This document shows positions 1 to 5,989 of a stretch of DNA of 39,757 bases, in pieces. Both the position numbers and the translations under genes were made by a program. Source of the DNA: an uncultured Bilophila sp. (GTDB lineage Bacteria > Desulfobacterota > Desulfovibrionia > Desulfovibrionales > Desulfovibrionaceae); assembly GCA_910585945.1 (NCBI GenBank), contig CAJUHZ010000021.1, positions 1-39,757 of the forward strand, given 5' to 3'. The notes under the pieces were generated by a model. That model was given only the letters and a program-made list of their open reading frames with translations. It was not told where the DNA came from and did no database searches. Numbering within the stretch: the stretch's first letter is position 1; every line of letters starts with the position of its first letter.

Positions 1-54
1 GTTGCTGAAAAACTGCTTGTAGCTGGGATCGTGCGGCGAACGGGCATTTTCCAT
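1..54 (-). CDS. Rpn-family recombination-promoting nuclease / putative transposase, N-terminus only
   Basis: Read on the minus strand, an ATG at 54-52 opens a frame that stays open for 18 codons to the window edge. It reads MENARSPHDPSYKQFFSN. A short N-terminus with 'PHDPSYKQFFSNP' is typical of the Rpn / PDDEXK_2 family (YhgA-like, 'Rpn family recombination-promoting nuclease/putative transposase'). Family knowledge: these proteins carry a PD-(D/E)XK nuclease fold and promote RecA-independent recombination. An AGGA-type ribosome site lies about 8 nt upstream of the ATG. The catalytic core is outside the window, so the call rests only on the N-terminal motif. Confidence 0.5.
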   Translation of the reverse strand, partial: MENARSPHDPSYKQFFSN

Positions 55-217
55 AACGGCATCCTGTCTCGCACTGTGCCGGGAAAAAACGGGATGGTCA
101 ATCGTCGCACGACGCTTGCCGGGGCAATTTCAGATGAATCAGGGGCGCGCCGCGCTGTACAAGCGGCAAGGGTCTGTGTTAGAAACAGGGTTCATACACT
201 GAGTTGTGGACAACCCC

Positions 218-1033
218 ATGCGCGCCGTTTCATTCCGTGCCGTGATCTTTGATCTCGACGGCACGCTCCTGGACACTCTGGAAGATATCGCGGCCGGAAC
301 CAACCGTGTTCTGGAACTGGCCGGCTTTCCCCCGCACCCTGTGGCGGCCTATCGTCATTTTGTGGGTGACGGCGTGGAAATGCTGTTGCGTCGCGCCCTG
401 CCTTCGGATATCGCGGCAGGGCTTCCTCCCGTGTGCGGGGAAGCGTCCGATCAGGCTTCGGGCGTCTGTTCGGGCGCAGGCGAGCTTCTGCCGCGGCTGC
501 TTGGCCTGCTGGCCGAATGCCACAGGGAGCGCGAAGGGGCATTCACCAAAGTCTTCCCCGGCATTCCCGAGCTTCTGGCCGCGTTGCGGGAACGGGGCGC
601 GGGACTTGCCGTTTTTTCCAACAAGCCGCAGGAGCGTGTGGAACGTGCCGTTGCCGGCTTTTTTTCGGACACGCCGTTTTTTCAGGTGCGGGGAGCGCGC
701 CCCGGCGTCGCCCTGAAGCCGGACCCGCACGGGGTGCTGGCTGTGGCGCGGGAGGGCGGCTTTGCGCCGGAAGAGGTTGTGTACCTCGGAGACAGCGACG
801 TGGACATGCGCACCGCGATCAACGCGGGCATGTACCCCGCCGGGGCGGGCTGGGGTTTTCGGGGCGAGGAGGAACTTCGGCAGGCCGGGGCCGCGGAGGT
901 TTTCAGCCGCCCCCAAGACGTGTTACGTCTTTTCGATCAGGACGTGTTACGTCTTTTTGATCGGAACGCGTTGCGTCTGTTTGATCAGGATGCAGCGCGT
1001 CCGTTGGCTCAGGGCGTGTCGCGTCTGCCCTGA
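218..1033 (+). CDS. gph: Phosphoglycolate phosphatase (HAD superfamily)
   Basis: Cytoplasmic HAD-superfamily phosphatase that probably dephosphorylates 2-phosphoglycolate or a similar small phosphoester. HAD motif I is at residues 12-17 (DLDGTL), with the two aspartates acting as nucleophile and acid/base. Motif II is in 'AVFSNKP' and motif IV in 'VYLGDSDVDM'. The cap region lies between motifs I and II, as in Gph/PGMB-like enzymes. The ATG at 218 puts motif I at the usual distance from the N-terminus; a GTG at 206 is possible, and no strong ribosome site separates the two. The core is of normal length, but the last ~40 residues are a degenerate repeat tail encoded by 24-bp tandem repeats (917-1012). 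An AEC permease gene follows 30 bp downstream and is probably co-transcribed. Substrate specificity is not visible in the sequence. Confidence 0.85.
   Translation: MRAVSFRAVIFDLDGTLLDTLEDIAAGTNRVLELAGFPPHPVAAYRHFVGDGVEMLLRRALPSDIAAGLPPVCGEASDQASGVCSGAGELLPRLLGLLAECHREREGAFTKVFPGIPELLAALRERGAGLAVFSNKPQERVERAVAGFFSDTPFFQVRGARPGVALKPDPHGVLAVAREGGFAPEEVVYLGDSDVDMRTAINAGMYPAGAGWGFRGEEELRQAGAAEVFSRPQDVLRLFDQDVLRLFDRNALRLFDQDAARPLAQGVSRLP
917..1012 (+). repeat. Four tandem 24-bp repeats at the 3' end of gph
   Basis: Units at 917-940, 941-964, 965-988 and 989-1012. The first two are almost identical (gacgtgttacgtctttt...), and the third and fourth are progressively degenerate; a partial fifth follows. 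They are in frame and encode the repeating octapeptide DVLRLFDQ / DVLRLFDR / NALRLFDQ / DAARPLAQ. Because 24 is divisible by 3, gain or loss of a unit would lengthen or shorten the tail without a frameshift. Confidence 0.85.
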
Positions 1034-1063
1034 TCCGAACATTTTACGGTTGAACCTGCCGTC

Positions 1064-2026
1064 ATGAACAAGCTTCTGTTCACCTTTGCGGTCATCATCG
1101 TCAGCCTGGTCGCAGGGTACGCGATCCAGCGGGCCGCGCGGCAAGGGCGCGTGCGACTGGACGAAACGGCCCTGGTTTCCCTGCGCCGGCGGAGCCAGTG
1201 GCTGGCGCTCTTCGGGTGCATTCCGCTCTCCGCCATGCTTTCGCTGTGGGGCTTGCCGGAGCCGGAGCCGCGCCTGCTCGCGCTCCCGCTGCTCGGCCTT
1301 GCCTCGTGGATCTGCGGCAGTGGCCTGGCGATTGCGCTGGGCCGTCTCCTGCGTCTGGATCGCGCCCGCGCCGGAAGTCTTTTCTGCTGCGGGGCGTTTT
1401 CCAACATCGGGGCGGTGGGTTCCCTGACGTGCGTGGTTTTTCTGGGCGAATCGGCCATTGCGCTGGTGGCCCTCTACCGGCTGTTCGAGGAACTTTTCTT
1501 TTTCGGCATCGGGATGCCCGTGGCCCGCTGGTACGGAAGCGGCGGCAAGCCCACCCTGCGCGCCTTTCGTCCGGATCCCATGCTGGGGGCCGTGATCGGG
1601 GCGCTGTTGTGCGGCATCGCGCTGAACCGCCTGGGCGTGCCGCGCCCGGCCGTGTGCGGGATCATCGCTTCGGCCAGCATGGTGCTGGGCACGGCCCTGC
1701 TGCTTGCGGCCATCGGCATGGGTCTCCGCCTTTCGAGCCTGGGCGCGTACAGGCGCGAGGCGCTGGGCGTGGCGGCGATCAAGTTTGTCGGGGTTCCGCT
1801 GGTGGTGGCCGGGCTGGCCTGGACCATTGGCTATGGAGCCATTGACGGCGGGCTTCCCCTCAAGACGGTGCTGATTGTGTCGGCCATGCCCGTGGCCATG
1901 AACGCGCTCATGCCGCCGTCGCTGTACGGGCTGGATCTCGATCTGGCCAACGCCTGCTGGATATTCAGCACGGCGGCGCTTGTCGTGGTTTTGCCGGCGC
2001 TGCTTGCGATCACGGCCGCCTTGTAA
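1064..2026 (+). CDS. AEC (auxin efflux carrier)-family permease
   Basis: Integral inner-membrane protein of 320 residues with about ten hydrophobic helices in two halves separated by a basic loop near 'ARWYGSGGKPTLRAFRPDP'. This is the length and layout of AEC-family transporters (MdcF/YfdV-like), which move organic anions such as malonate or malate. The gene sits between gph and a TRAP transporter. It starts 30 bp after gph and ends 30 bp before dctP, so it may belong to the same transcription unit. The ATG at 1064 has only a weak ribosome site. The fold-level call is fairly secure; the substrate is unknown. Confidence 0.7.
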   Translation: MNKLLFTFAVIIVSLVAGYAIQRAARQGRVRLDETALVSLRRRSQWLALFGCIPLSAMLSLWGLPEPEPRLLALPLLGLASWICGSGLAIALGRLLRLDRARAGSLFCCGAFSNIGAVGSLTCVVFLGESAIALVALYRLFEELFFFGIGMPVARWYGSGGKPTLRAFRPDPMLGAVIGALLCGIALNRLGVPRPAVCGIIASASMVLGTALLLAAIGMGLRLSSLGAYRREALGVAAIKFVGVPLVVAGLAWTIGYGAIDGGLPLKTVLIVSAMPVAMNALMPPSLYGLDLDLANACWIFSTAALVVVLPALLAITAAL

Positions 2027-2056
2027 CCTTCGGGAACTCTCTCAGGGAGGATGTTC

Positions 2057-3127
2057 ATGAAACGCTTGTTCGGTCTGGCCGGTTTGCTGGTCTGCCTTGT
2101 GGCTTTCTCCGCCGGCGCGGCGGAGTACAAACAGGAATACAAGCTGAGCGTGGTGCCCGGCGCGAACTCGGGCTGGGGGATGTCGGCCGCGCGTTTCGCT
2201 GATCTCGTGCGCGAACGAAGCAACGGACGCATCAACATCAAGGTCTACGCCTCAAGTCAGCTTCTGGCCGGCAAGCAGACCTCCGAATTCCTGATGCTGC
2301 GCAACGGGGCCATTGACTTCGCCCTGGCCTCCACCATCAACTGGTCGCCTCAGGTCAAGGAACTGAACCTGACGGCCCTGCCCTTTTTCCTCGCCGTGCA
2401 GCCGGATCGCTACAAGGCCATGGACGCCATCATGGCCGGCGCATCCGGCAAAATGATGATCGACGCCATTGAAAAGAAGGGCGTCAAGATCATCGGCTGG
2501 GCCGAAAACGGCTTTCGCGAGCTGACCACCAGCAAGGGGCCGCTGACCAAACCCGAAGACCTGAAGGGCCTCAAAATCCGCGTGGTGGGAAGCCCCATCT
2601 TCATCGAAACCTTCCGCGCGCTCGGCGCGAACCCGGTGAACATGAACTGGTCCGAAGCCACCACGGGCTTTCAGCAGGGCGTGGTGGACGGTCAGGAAAA
2701 CCCGACCAACGGCATCAACATCACCATCAAGATCTGGGATTACCACAAGCACCAGACCGACTGGCACTACATCATCGATCCCCTCCTGCTCGGCGTGAAC
2801 CCGAAGGTCTGGGCCAGCTTCAGCCCCGAGGATCAAAAGCTCCTTCTGGACTGCGCGGCGGAAGCCGAACGCTACAGCAAGGCGCTCTCCCGCCTCGGCA
2901 TGGACGACGGCGCATCCCTCGCCTACCTTCAGAGCATCAACATGACGCCGGAAGTCACCGATCCCTACGCCTGTCTGCAGGAGCACGGGATGACGGTCAC
3001 GCGCTTCACCCCCGAGCAAATCGCCGCGTTCCACAAGGCCACCCAGGCCGTGCGCGACGCCTGGATTCCCAAAATCGGGGCCGATCTCGTCAAGGCCGCC
3101 GAAGAAGACATGGCCGCCGCGCGCTGA
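2057..3127 (+). CDS. dctP: TRAP transporter solute-binding protein (DctP family)
   Basis: Periplasmic high-affinity binding protein of a TRAP transporter, 356 residues. A Sec signal peptide occupies about residues 1-22 (MKRLFGLAGLL... ending AGAAE). The mature protein has DctP hallmarks: 'LMLRNGAIDFAL', 'LKGLKIRVVGSPIF' with the ligand-carboxylate arginine, and 'GFQQGVVDGQENP'. The ribosome site GGGAGG at 2045-2050 abuts an upstream ATG at 2051, so the ATG at 2057 is the better start. dctQ and dctM follow. A very stable hairpin in the gap before dctQ probably lets the binding protein be made in excess over the membrane subunits. The ligand is likely an organic acid but cannot be named from sequence. 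Confidence 0.93.
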   Translation: MKRLFGLAGLLVCLVAFSAGAAEYKQEYKLSVVPGANSGWGMSAARFADLVRERSNGRINIKVYASSQLLAGKQTSEFLMLRNGAIDFALASTINWSPQVKELNLTALPFFLAVQPDRYKAMDAIMAGASGKMMIDAIEKKGVKIIGWAENGFRELTTSKGPLTKPEDLKGLKIRVVGSPIFIETFRALGANPVNMNWSEATTGFQQGVVDGQENPTNGINITIKIWDYHKHQTDWHYIIDPLLLGVNPKVWASFSPEDQKLLLDCAAEAERYSKALSRLGMDDGASLAYLQSINMTPEVTDPYACLQEHGMTVTRFTPEQIAAFHKATQAVRDAWIPKIGADLVKAAEEDMAAAR

Positions 3128-3213
3128 ACGCCCTGCCGCGTTTTCCGTCGGGTCTTGCCTGTTCCGCCTGTCAGGCGCATCCTGTCCGGAGCGGAGCAAG
3201 GCCCGCGCCCTGC

Positions 3214-3236
3214 CGGGGGGAACCTTTCCCCCCGGA
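3214..3236 (+). promoter_or_regulatory. Intercistronic hairpin between dctP and dctQ
   Basis: A perfect 10-bp stem, ccggggggaa (3214-3223) with ttccccccgg (3227-3236), closes a 3-nt loop. There is no U tract after it, so it looks like a stability or processing hairpin at the 3' end of the dctP message (or a partial attenuator) rather than a full terminator. The equivalent position after tctC also has a strong hairpin. Confidence 0.6.
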
Positions 3237-3270
3237 ACGCTCCCCGGATCCTTCATTCAAGGTCAAAGCC

Positions 3271-3753
3271 ATGCTGCGATTTCTCGGCGCCCATTTTGAG
3301 GAACTGCTCGGCTCGGTTCTGCTTGCCGTCATGGCGACGATCGCTTTCATCAACGTGATCGTCCGCTACTGCACGTCCTTTTCCTTTGCCTGGACGGAAG
3401 AAATGACGGTGAACTTTTTCGTCTGGGTCGTGCTGCTCGGCACGGCGCGCGCCTTCCGCACCGGCGGGCATCTGGGCATGACGCTCTTTTACGACGCTCT
3501 GCCCCGCCCGGCGCGCCGGGCATGTCAGTGGATCGGCATTGCCGTCTGCGTGATCTTTTTCGGCGCGCTGGCCTACGCGGGCGCGCTGGAGGTGCTGGAC
3601 GAGATAAGCCTGGACGTCACGTCGGAATCCCTGGGCATTCCCGTATGGTGGTACACCATCGCCACGCCGCTGTTTTCGCTGCTTGTCATCTTCCGGATGC
3701 TGCAACGTTCCCTGGGCGATTTGCGCGCCGATCCGCGCGAGGGGAGGTGCTGA
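3271..3753 (+). CDS. dctQ: TRAP transporter small permease subunit (DctQ family)
   Basis: Inner-membrane protein of 160 residues with four transmembrane helices, the standard DctQ topology. Visible family features are 'FINVIVRYCTSFSFAWTEEMTVNFFVWVVLLGTARAF' in the first half and 'SLGIPVWWYTIATPL' near the last helix. It partners DctM in the membrane complex that uses an ion gradient to move ligand delivered by DctP. The stop codon (3751-3753) lies 2 nt before the GTG start of dctM, so the two are translationally coupled. Confidence 0.92.
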   Translation: MLRFLGAHFEELLGSVLLAVMATIAFINVIVRYCTSFSFAWTEEMTVNFFVWVVLLGTARAFRTGGHLGMTLFYDALPRPARRACQWIGIAVCVIFFGALAYAGALEVLDEISLDVTSESLGIPVWWYTIATPLFSLLVIFRMLQRSLGDLRADPREGRC

Positions 3754-3755
3754 TC

Positions 3756-5054
3756 GTGGACGCCGCCCTGCTGCATGATCCCGCCTTCTGGATGCTGGCG
3801 CTTTTCGTCATCCCCCTGCTCATCCGTGTGCCCATCGCCCTGTCGCTGGGGCTGGCCGCGCTGGTGGTGGTGTGGCGCTGGGACATGGGCTTTGAGATGC
3901 TCTCCTACAACTTCTACGCCGGCATCGCCAAGTTTCCGCTGCTGGCCATTCCCTTCTTCATCCTCGCGGGCTACATCATGGAGCGGGCCGGCATTGCGGC
4001 GCGCATCGTCACGCTCATGGAGACGCTGGCGGGATCCATGACCGGCGGACTTGCCGTGGCCACAGTGGCTGTCGCCACCTTCTGGGGCGCGGTGAGCGGC
4101 TCTGGCCCGGCCACGGTGGCCGCGCTCGGGCTGATCCTTATTCCGGGCATGACCAAGGCGGGTTACGACAAGCCCTTTGCCGCCGCGACCGTGGCCGTGA
4201 CCTCGGGTCTGGCCATTGTGATCCCGCCGAGCATCGCCTTTATCGTGTACGGCGGCGTGGCCGAAGTCTCGGTGCCGGCGCTGTTCGCGGCCGGGTTTGT
4301 CCCCGGCGTGGTGGTGGCGCTGTTCATCATGGGGGCAGTGCTCATCATCTCGCAACGGAACGGCTACCGCGGCGGAAAAACGGACCTCTCCGTGGGCAGG
4401 GCGTTCCGCGAGGCGCTGTGGGGAGTGCTCACGCCTGTCGTCATCCTCGGCGGGATTTACGGCGGCGTGTTCACGCCAACGGAAGCCGCGGCCGTGGCCG
4501 TTTTTTACGGGCTGTTCGTGGGCGTCTTCATCTACCGCACCATCAACAGCCTGAAGATCGTTTTCGAGATTCTCGCCTCCACCGTGCAGGCCACGGCCGT
4601 GGTCATGATCGTGGTGACCTGCGCCGGCCTCTACTCCTGGGTGGCCTCCACCGTGGGTCTGGTGGAAAAGGGATCGGCCATTCTGCTCTCCGTCTCGGAC
4701 AACGAATGGATCGTACTCTTCATGATCAACATCATCCTGCTCCTGGCCGGGATGCTGCTTGACGCCATTTCCATCTATTACGTCTTTCTGCCGTTCATGA
4801 TGCCGATCATGGCCCATTTCGGCTGGGATCCGATCTGGTTCGGGATCATGATGACGGTCAACCTCGCAGTGGGGCAGGTGACGCCGCCGGTAGCGGTCAA
4901 TCTCTATGTGGGCGCGAACATCAGCGGCCTGAGCATGGAAGAGATCAGCAAGTCGGCCCTGCCGCTTATCTTCGCCTCGCTGCTCGCGCTCGTGGTCATC
5001 ATCCTCTTCCCGCAACTTTCAACCTTTTTGCCGCGGGCGCTGGGGCTGTGTTAG
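3756..5054 (+). CDS. dctM: TRAP transporter large permease subunit (DctM family)
   Basis: Inner-membrane transport subunit, 432 residues, with about twelve hydrophobic helices. Family motifs include 'PLLAIPFFILAGYIMERAGIA', 'GAVSGSGPATVAALG', 'IPPSIAFIVYGGVAEVSVPALF', 'GVFTPTEAAAVAVFYG' and 'VNLAVGQVTPPVAVNLYV'. The frame is open much further upstream, but a strong ribosome site (ggggagg, 3741-3747) lies 8 nt before the GTG at 3756. That start gives the usual DctM length. It completes the dctPQM operon. An imperfect 8-bp stem (5058-5065 / 5073-5080) follows but lacks a U tract. Confidence 0.93.
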   Translation: MDAALLHDPAFWMLALFVIPLLIRVPIALSLGLAALVVVWRWDMGFEMLSYNFYAGIAKFPLLAIPFFILAGYIMERAGIAARIVTLMETLAGSMTGGLAVATVAVATFWGAVSGSGPATVAALGLILIPGMTKAGYDKPFAAATVAVTSGLAIVIPPSIAFIVYGGVAEVSVPALFAAGFVPGVVVALFIMGAVLIISQRNGYRGGKTDLSVGRAFREALWGVLTPVVILGGIYGGVFTPTEAAAVAVFYGLFVGVFIYRTINSLKIVFEILASTVQATAVVMIVVTCAGLYSWVASTVGLVEKGSAILLSVSDNEWIVLFMINIILLLAGMLLDAISIYYVFLPFMMPIMAHFGWDPIWFGIMMTVNLAVGQVTPPVAVNLYVGANISGLSMEEISKSALPLIFASLLALVVIILFPQLSTFLPRALGLC

Positions 5055-5126
5055 AACCCTTTCATATGAACCATGAAAGGCATTGTACTCCTGCGACATA
5101 ATCTTTGCGCGATTGCCCCAGGTCAC

Positions 5127-5155
5127 TTGCCAGAAGCGTTGTGAGCGGTTATCTA
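5127..5155 (+). promoter_or_regulatory. Candidate antisense-RNA promoter, copy 1
   Basis: TTGCCA (5127-5132), a 17-nt spacer, then TATCTA (5150-5155). The -35 box is good and the -10 box is weak (3 of 6 bases). It is conserved exactly in copy 2 and points into the 3' end of the minus-strand peptide transcript. A transcript starting near 5161 would be antisense to the terminator, 3' UTR and coding region of the peptide mRNA. No clear plus-strand terminator is seen. Confidence 0.35.
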
Positions 5156-5195
5156 AAAAAGGAACCCCGGTTCCTGCGGTAACAGAAACCGGGGT
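5151..5195 (-). terminator. Rho-independent terminator of peptide transcript, copy 1
   Basis: On the minus strand a 9-bp stem (ACCCCGGTT / AACCGGGGT, arms 5187-5195 and 5164-5172) is followed by TCCTTTTTT. It lies about 90 nt downstream of the peptide stop codon. The same element follows copy 2. Confidence 0.8.
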
Positions 5196-5249
5196 GGGCA
5201 CGGCGCATAGCGCCTTGTTACACGGTCACCAGTCGACGACCAGTTTTAG

Positions 5250-5280
5250 ACCTCGTATCTGTTCGCACCAGATACGAGGT
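5250..5280 (-). ncRNA. Conserved 3' UTR hairpin, copy 1
   Basis: A perfect 12-bp stem, acctcgtatctg (5250-5261) and cagatacgaggt (5269-5280), with a 7-nt loop, just downstream of the peptide stop codon on the minus strand. In copy 2 the T:A pair (5253/5277) is replaced by C:G (5654/5677), a compensatory change that preserves the stem. It is a structural element of the mRNA, not an independent transcript. Confidence 0.7.
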
Positions 5281-5286
5281 CGCCGC

Positions 5287-5358
5287 TTATCTGGCCTCTG
5301 AGGCCAGCAGCAGGATCAGTATCAGCGCGATGAACGCGGCAAAAACCAGCTTTCGCAT
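5287..5358 (-). CDS. 23-residue hydrophobic peptide, copy 1 (candidate type I toxin)
   Basis: A 23-codon ORF begins MRKLVFAAF and ends LLLASEAR: a basic N-terminus, one hydrophobic segment of about 15 residues (leucine/isoleucine/alanine) and a charged C-terminus. The ribosome site GGAGGG (5371-5366) sits 7 nt before the ATG. The start codon is in one arm of a potential stem (5380-5389 with 5356-5365, 8 of 10 pairs) and the ribosome site is in its loop, so translation could be structurally controlled. Copy 2 differs by two conservative substitutions (V5A, A19V). Size, single helix, tandem duplication and structured mRNA match type I toxin peptides (Ibs, Ldr, Hok, Fst classes), but I recognise no sequence homology. 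It could instead be a harmless small membrane protein. Toxicity is inference. Confidence 0.65.
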   Translation of the reverse strand: MRKLVFAAFIALILILLLASEAR

Positions 5359-5428
5359 GGCGATACCCTCCTTTGCTGCTAGCGCCGTGCCCTGACGTTA
5401 GAGTTTGGAAGAGTGACCGTGCCTCCTG

Positions 5429-5457
5429 CGTATATCCGGATTTTCCTCTCCCTACAA
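5429..5457 (-). promoter_or_regulatory. Candidate promoter of peptide transcript, copy 1
   Basis: On the minus strand TTGTAG (5457-5452), a 17-nt spacer, then TATACG (5434-5429). The arrangement is conserved in copy 2. Transcription would start near 5422, leaving a ~65-nt leader that begins close to AGGAGGCACGGTCAC. The leader 9-mer CACGGTCAC (5421-5413) is complementary to GTGACCGTG in the 3' UTR (5229-5221), a possible long-range 5'-3' lock. Confidence 0.45.
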
Positions 5458-5528
5458 CGCTTTTCCGGGCCGGGCGTTTTCCCGGAACCGTTTGCGTTGA
5501 CGGCCGGGGGCCGACCCTGATCATCCAC

Positions 5529-5557
5529 TTGCCAGAAGCGTTGTGAGCGGTTATCTA
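5529..5557 (+). promoter_or_regulatory. Candidate antisense-RNA promoter, copy 2
   Basis: TTGCCA (5529-5534), 17-nt spacer, TATCTA (5552-5557), identical to copy 1. It faces the peptide transcript of copy 2. The conserved block begins 3 nt upstream of this -35 box in both copies, which supports a function. Confidence 0.35.
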
Positions 5558-5597
5558 AAAAAGGAACCCCGGTTCCTGCGGTAACAGAAACCGGGGT
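5553..5597 (-). terminator. Rho-independent terminator of peptide transcript, copy 2
   Basis: Same 9-bp stem (arms 5589-5597 and 5566-5574) followed on the minus strand by TCCTTTTTT, as in copy 1. Confidence 0.8.
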
Positions 5598-5651
5598 GGG
5601 CACGGCGCATAGCGCCTTGTTACACGGTCACCTGCAAGGGCTAACTTTAGG

Positions 5652-5679
5652 CCCCGTATCTGTTGCGCCAGATACGGGG
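5652..5679 (-). ncRNA. Conserved 3' UTR hairpin, copy 2
   Basis: Stem ccccgtatctg (5652-5662) with cagatacgggg (5669-5679), 11 bp and a 6-nt loop. Relative to copy 1 it carries a compensatory T:A to C:G change. It lies just downstream of the second peptide ORF. Confidence 0.7.
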
Positions 5680-5686
5680 TCGCCGC

Positions 5687-5758
5687 TTATCTGGCCTCTG
5701 AGACCAGCAGCAGGATCAGTATCAGCGCGATGAACGCGGCAAAAGCCAGCTTTCGCAT
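5687..5758 (-). CDS. 23-residue hydrophobic peptide, copy 2 (candidate type I toxin)
   Basis: Paralogue of the peptide at 5287-5358: begins MRKLAFAAF and ends LLLVSEAR, with one hydrophobic segment and basic/charged ends. Ribosome site GGAGGG (5771-5766) is 7 nt before the ATG. The start-codon stem is kept (5781-5790 with 5756-5765), and the pair corresponding to 5385/5360 of copy 1 has changed from C:G to T:A (5786/5760). This is a second covariation that also preserves the fold around the start codon. The leader/3' UTR complementarity is 10 bp here (5813-5822 with 5623-5632). As for copy 1, the toxin role is inferred from architecture, not from a recognised family. Confidence 0.65.
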   Translation of the reverse strand: MRKLAFAAFIALILILLLVSEAR

Positions 5759-5829
5759 GACGATACCCTCCTTATGCTGCTAGCGTCGTGCCCTGGCGTT
5801 AGAGTGTGGAAGGGTGACCGTGCCTCCTG

Positions 5830-5858
5830 CGTATATCCGGATTTTCCGCTCCCTACAA
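5830..5858 (-). promoter_or_regulatory. Candidate promoter of peptide transcript, copy 2
   Basis: TTGTAG (5858-5853), 17-nt spacer, TATACG (5835-5830) on the minus strand, as in copy 1. The repeat block ends about 16 bp upstream of this -35 box. Confidence 0.45.
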
Positions 5859-5880
5859 CGCTTCCCCGGGCCGGACTCCC

Positions 5881-5969
5881 ACGGAAATCAATTTCTGAAA
5901 GCGTGTAAAAAATGGCTTACGAACAAAGAATAAAAAAAGTTAAATTTATTTGAATACGTTGATTTCCGT
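5881..5969. repeat. 11-bp inverted repeat enclosing an AT-rich stretch
   Basis: ACGGAAATCAA (5881-5891) and its exact complement TTGATTTCCGT (5959-5969) flank 67 bp of strongly AT-rich sequence. It lies between the peptide repeats and the HD-GYP promoter. It could be a regulator-binding pair or a long stem; nothing further identifies it. Confidence 0.5.
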
Positions 5970-5989
5970 TCGGGTTCACGGCAAGACTC

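Larger units (their letters stand above)
5124..5473 (-). repeat. Toxin-like unit, copy 1 (~350 bp direct repeat)
   Basis: This block is repeated at 5526-5874 with high identity; unrelated sequence resumes on both sides. It starts at a candidate plus-strand -35 box and ends just beyond a candidate minus-strand -35 box. Between them lie, in minus-strand order, a leader, a 23-codon hydrophobic ORF, two hairpins and a terminator. The ends carry the inverted 9-mer AAGCGTTGT (5134-5142) / ACAACGCTT (5454-5462). The boundary pattern suggests that the conserved unit consists of two converging transcripts. Confidence 0.85.
5526..5874 (-). repeat. Toxin-like unit, copy 2 (~350 bp direct repeat)
   Basis: Second copy of the unit at 5124-5473, offset about 402 bp, with the same order of elements and the same inverted end 9-mers (5536-5544 and 5855-5863). 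Differences are concentrated in loops and spacers. Several changes within stems are paired so that base-pairing is kept. The duplication is therefore not a fresh copy but has diverged under structural constraint. Confidence 0.85.

Noticed and set aside
5019..5201. A minus-strand frame with a GTG start ('MPTPVSVTAGTGVPFLDN...') that recurs at 5379-5603 with an identical N-terminus.
   Set aside because: It runs straight through the terminator hairpin and U tract of the peptide unit, has no ribosome site, and the two copies diverge completely once the repeat ends. The similarity is only a by-product of the DNA repeat.
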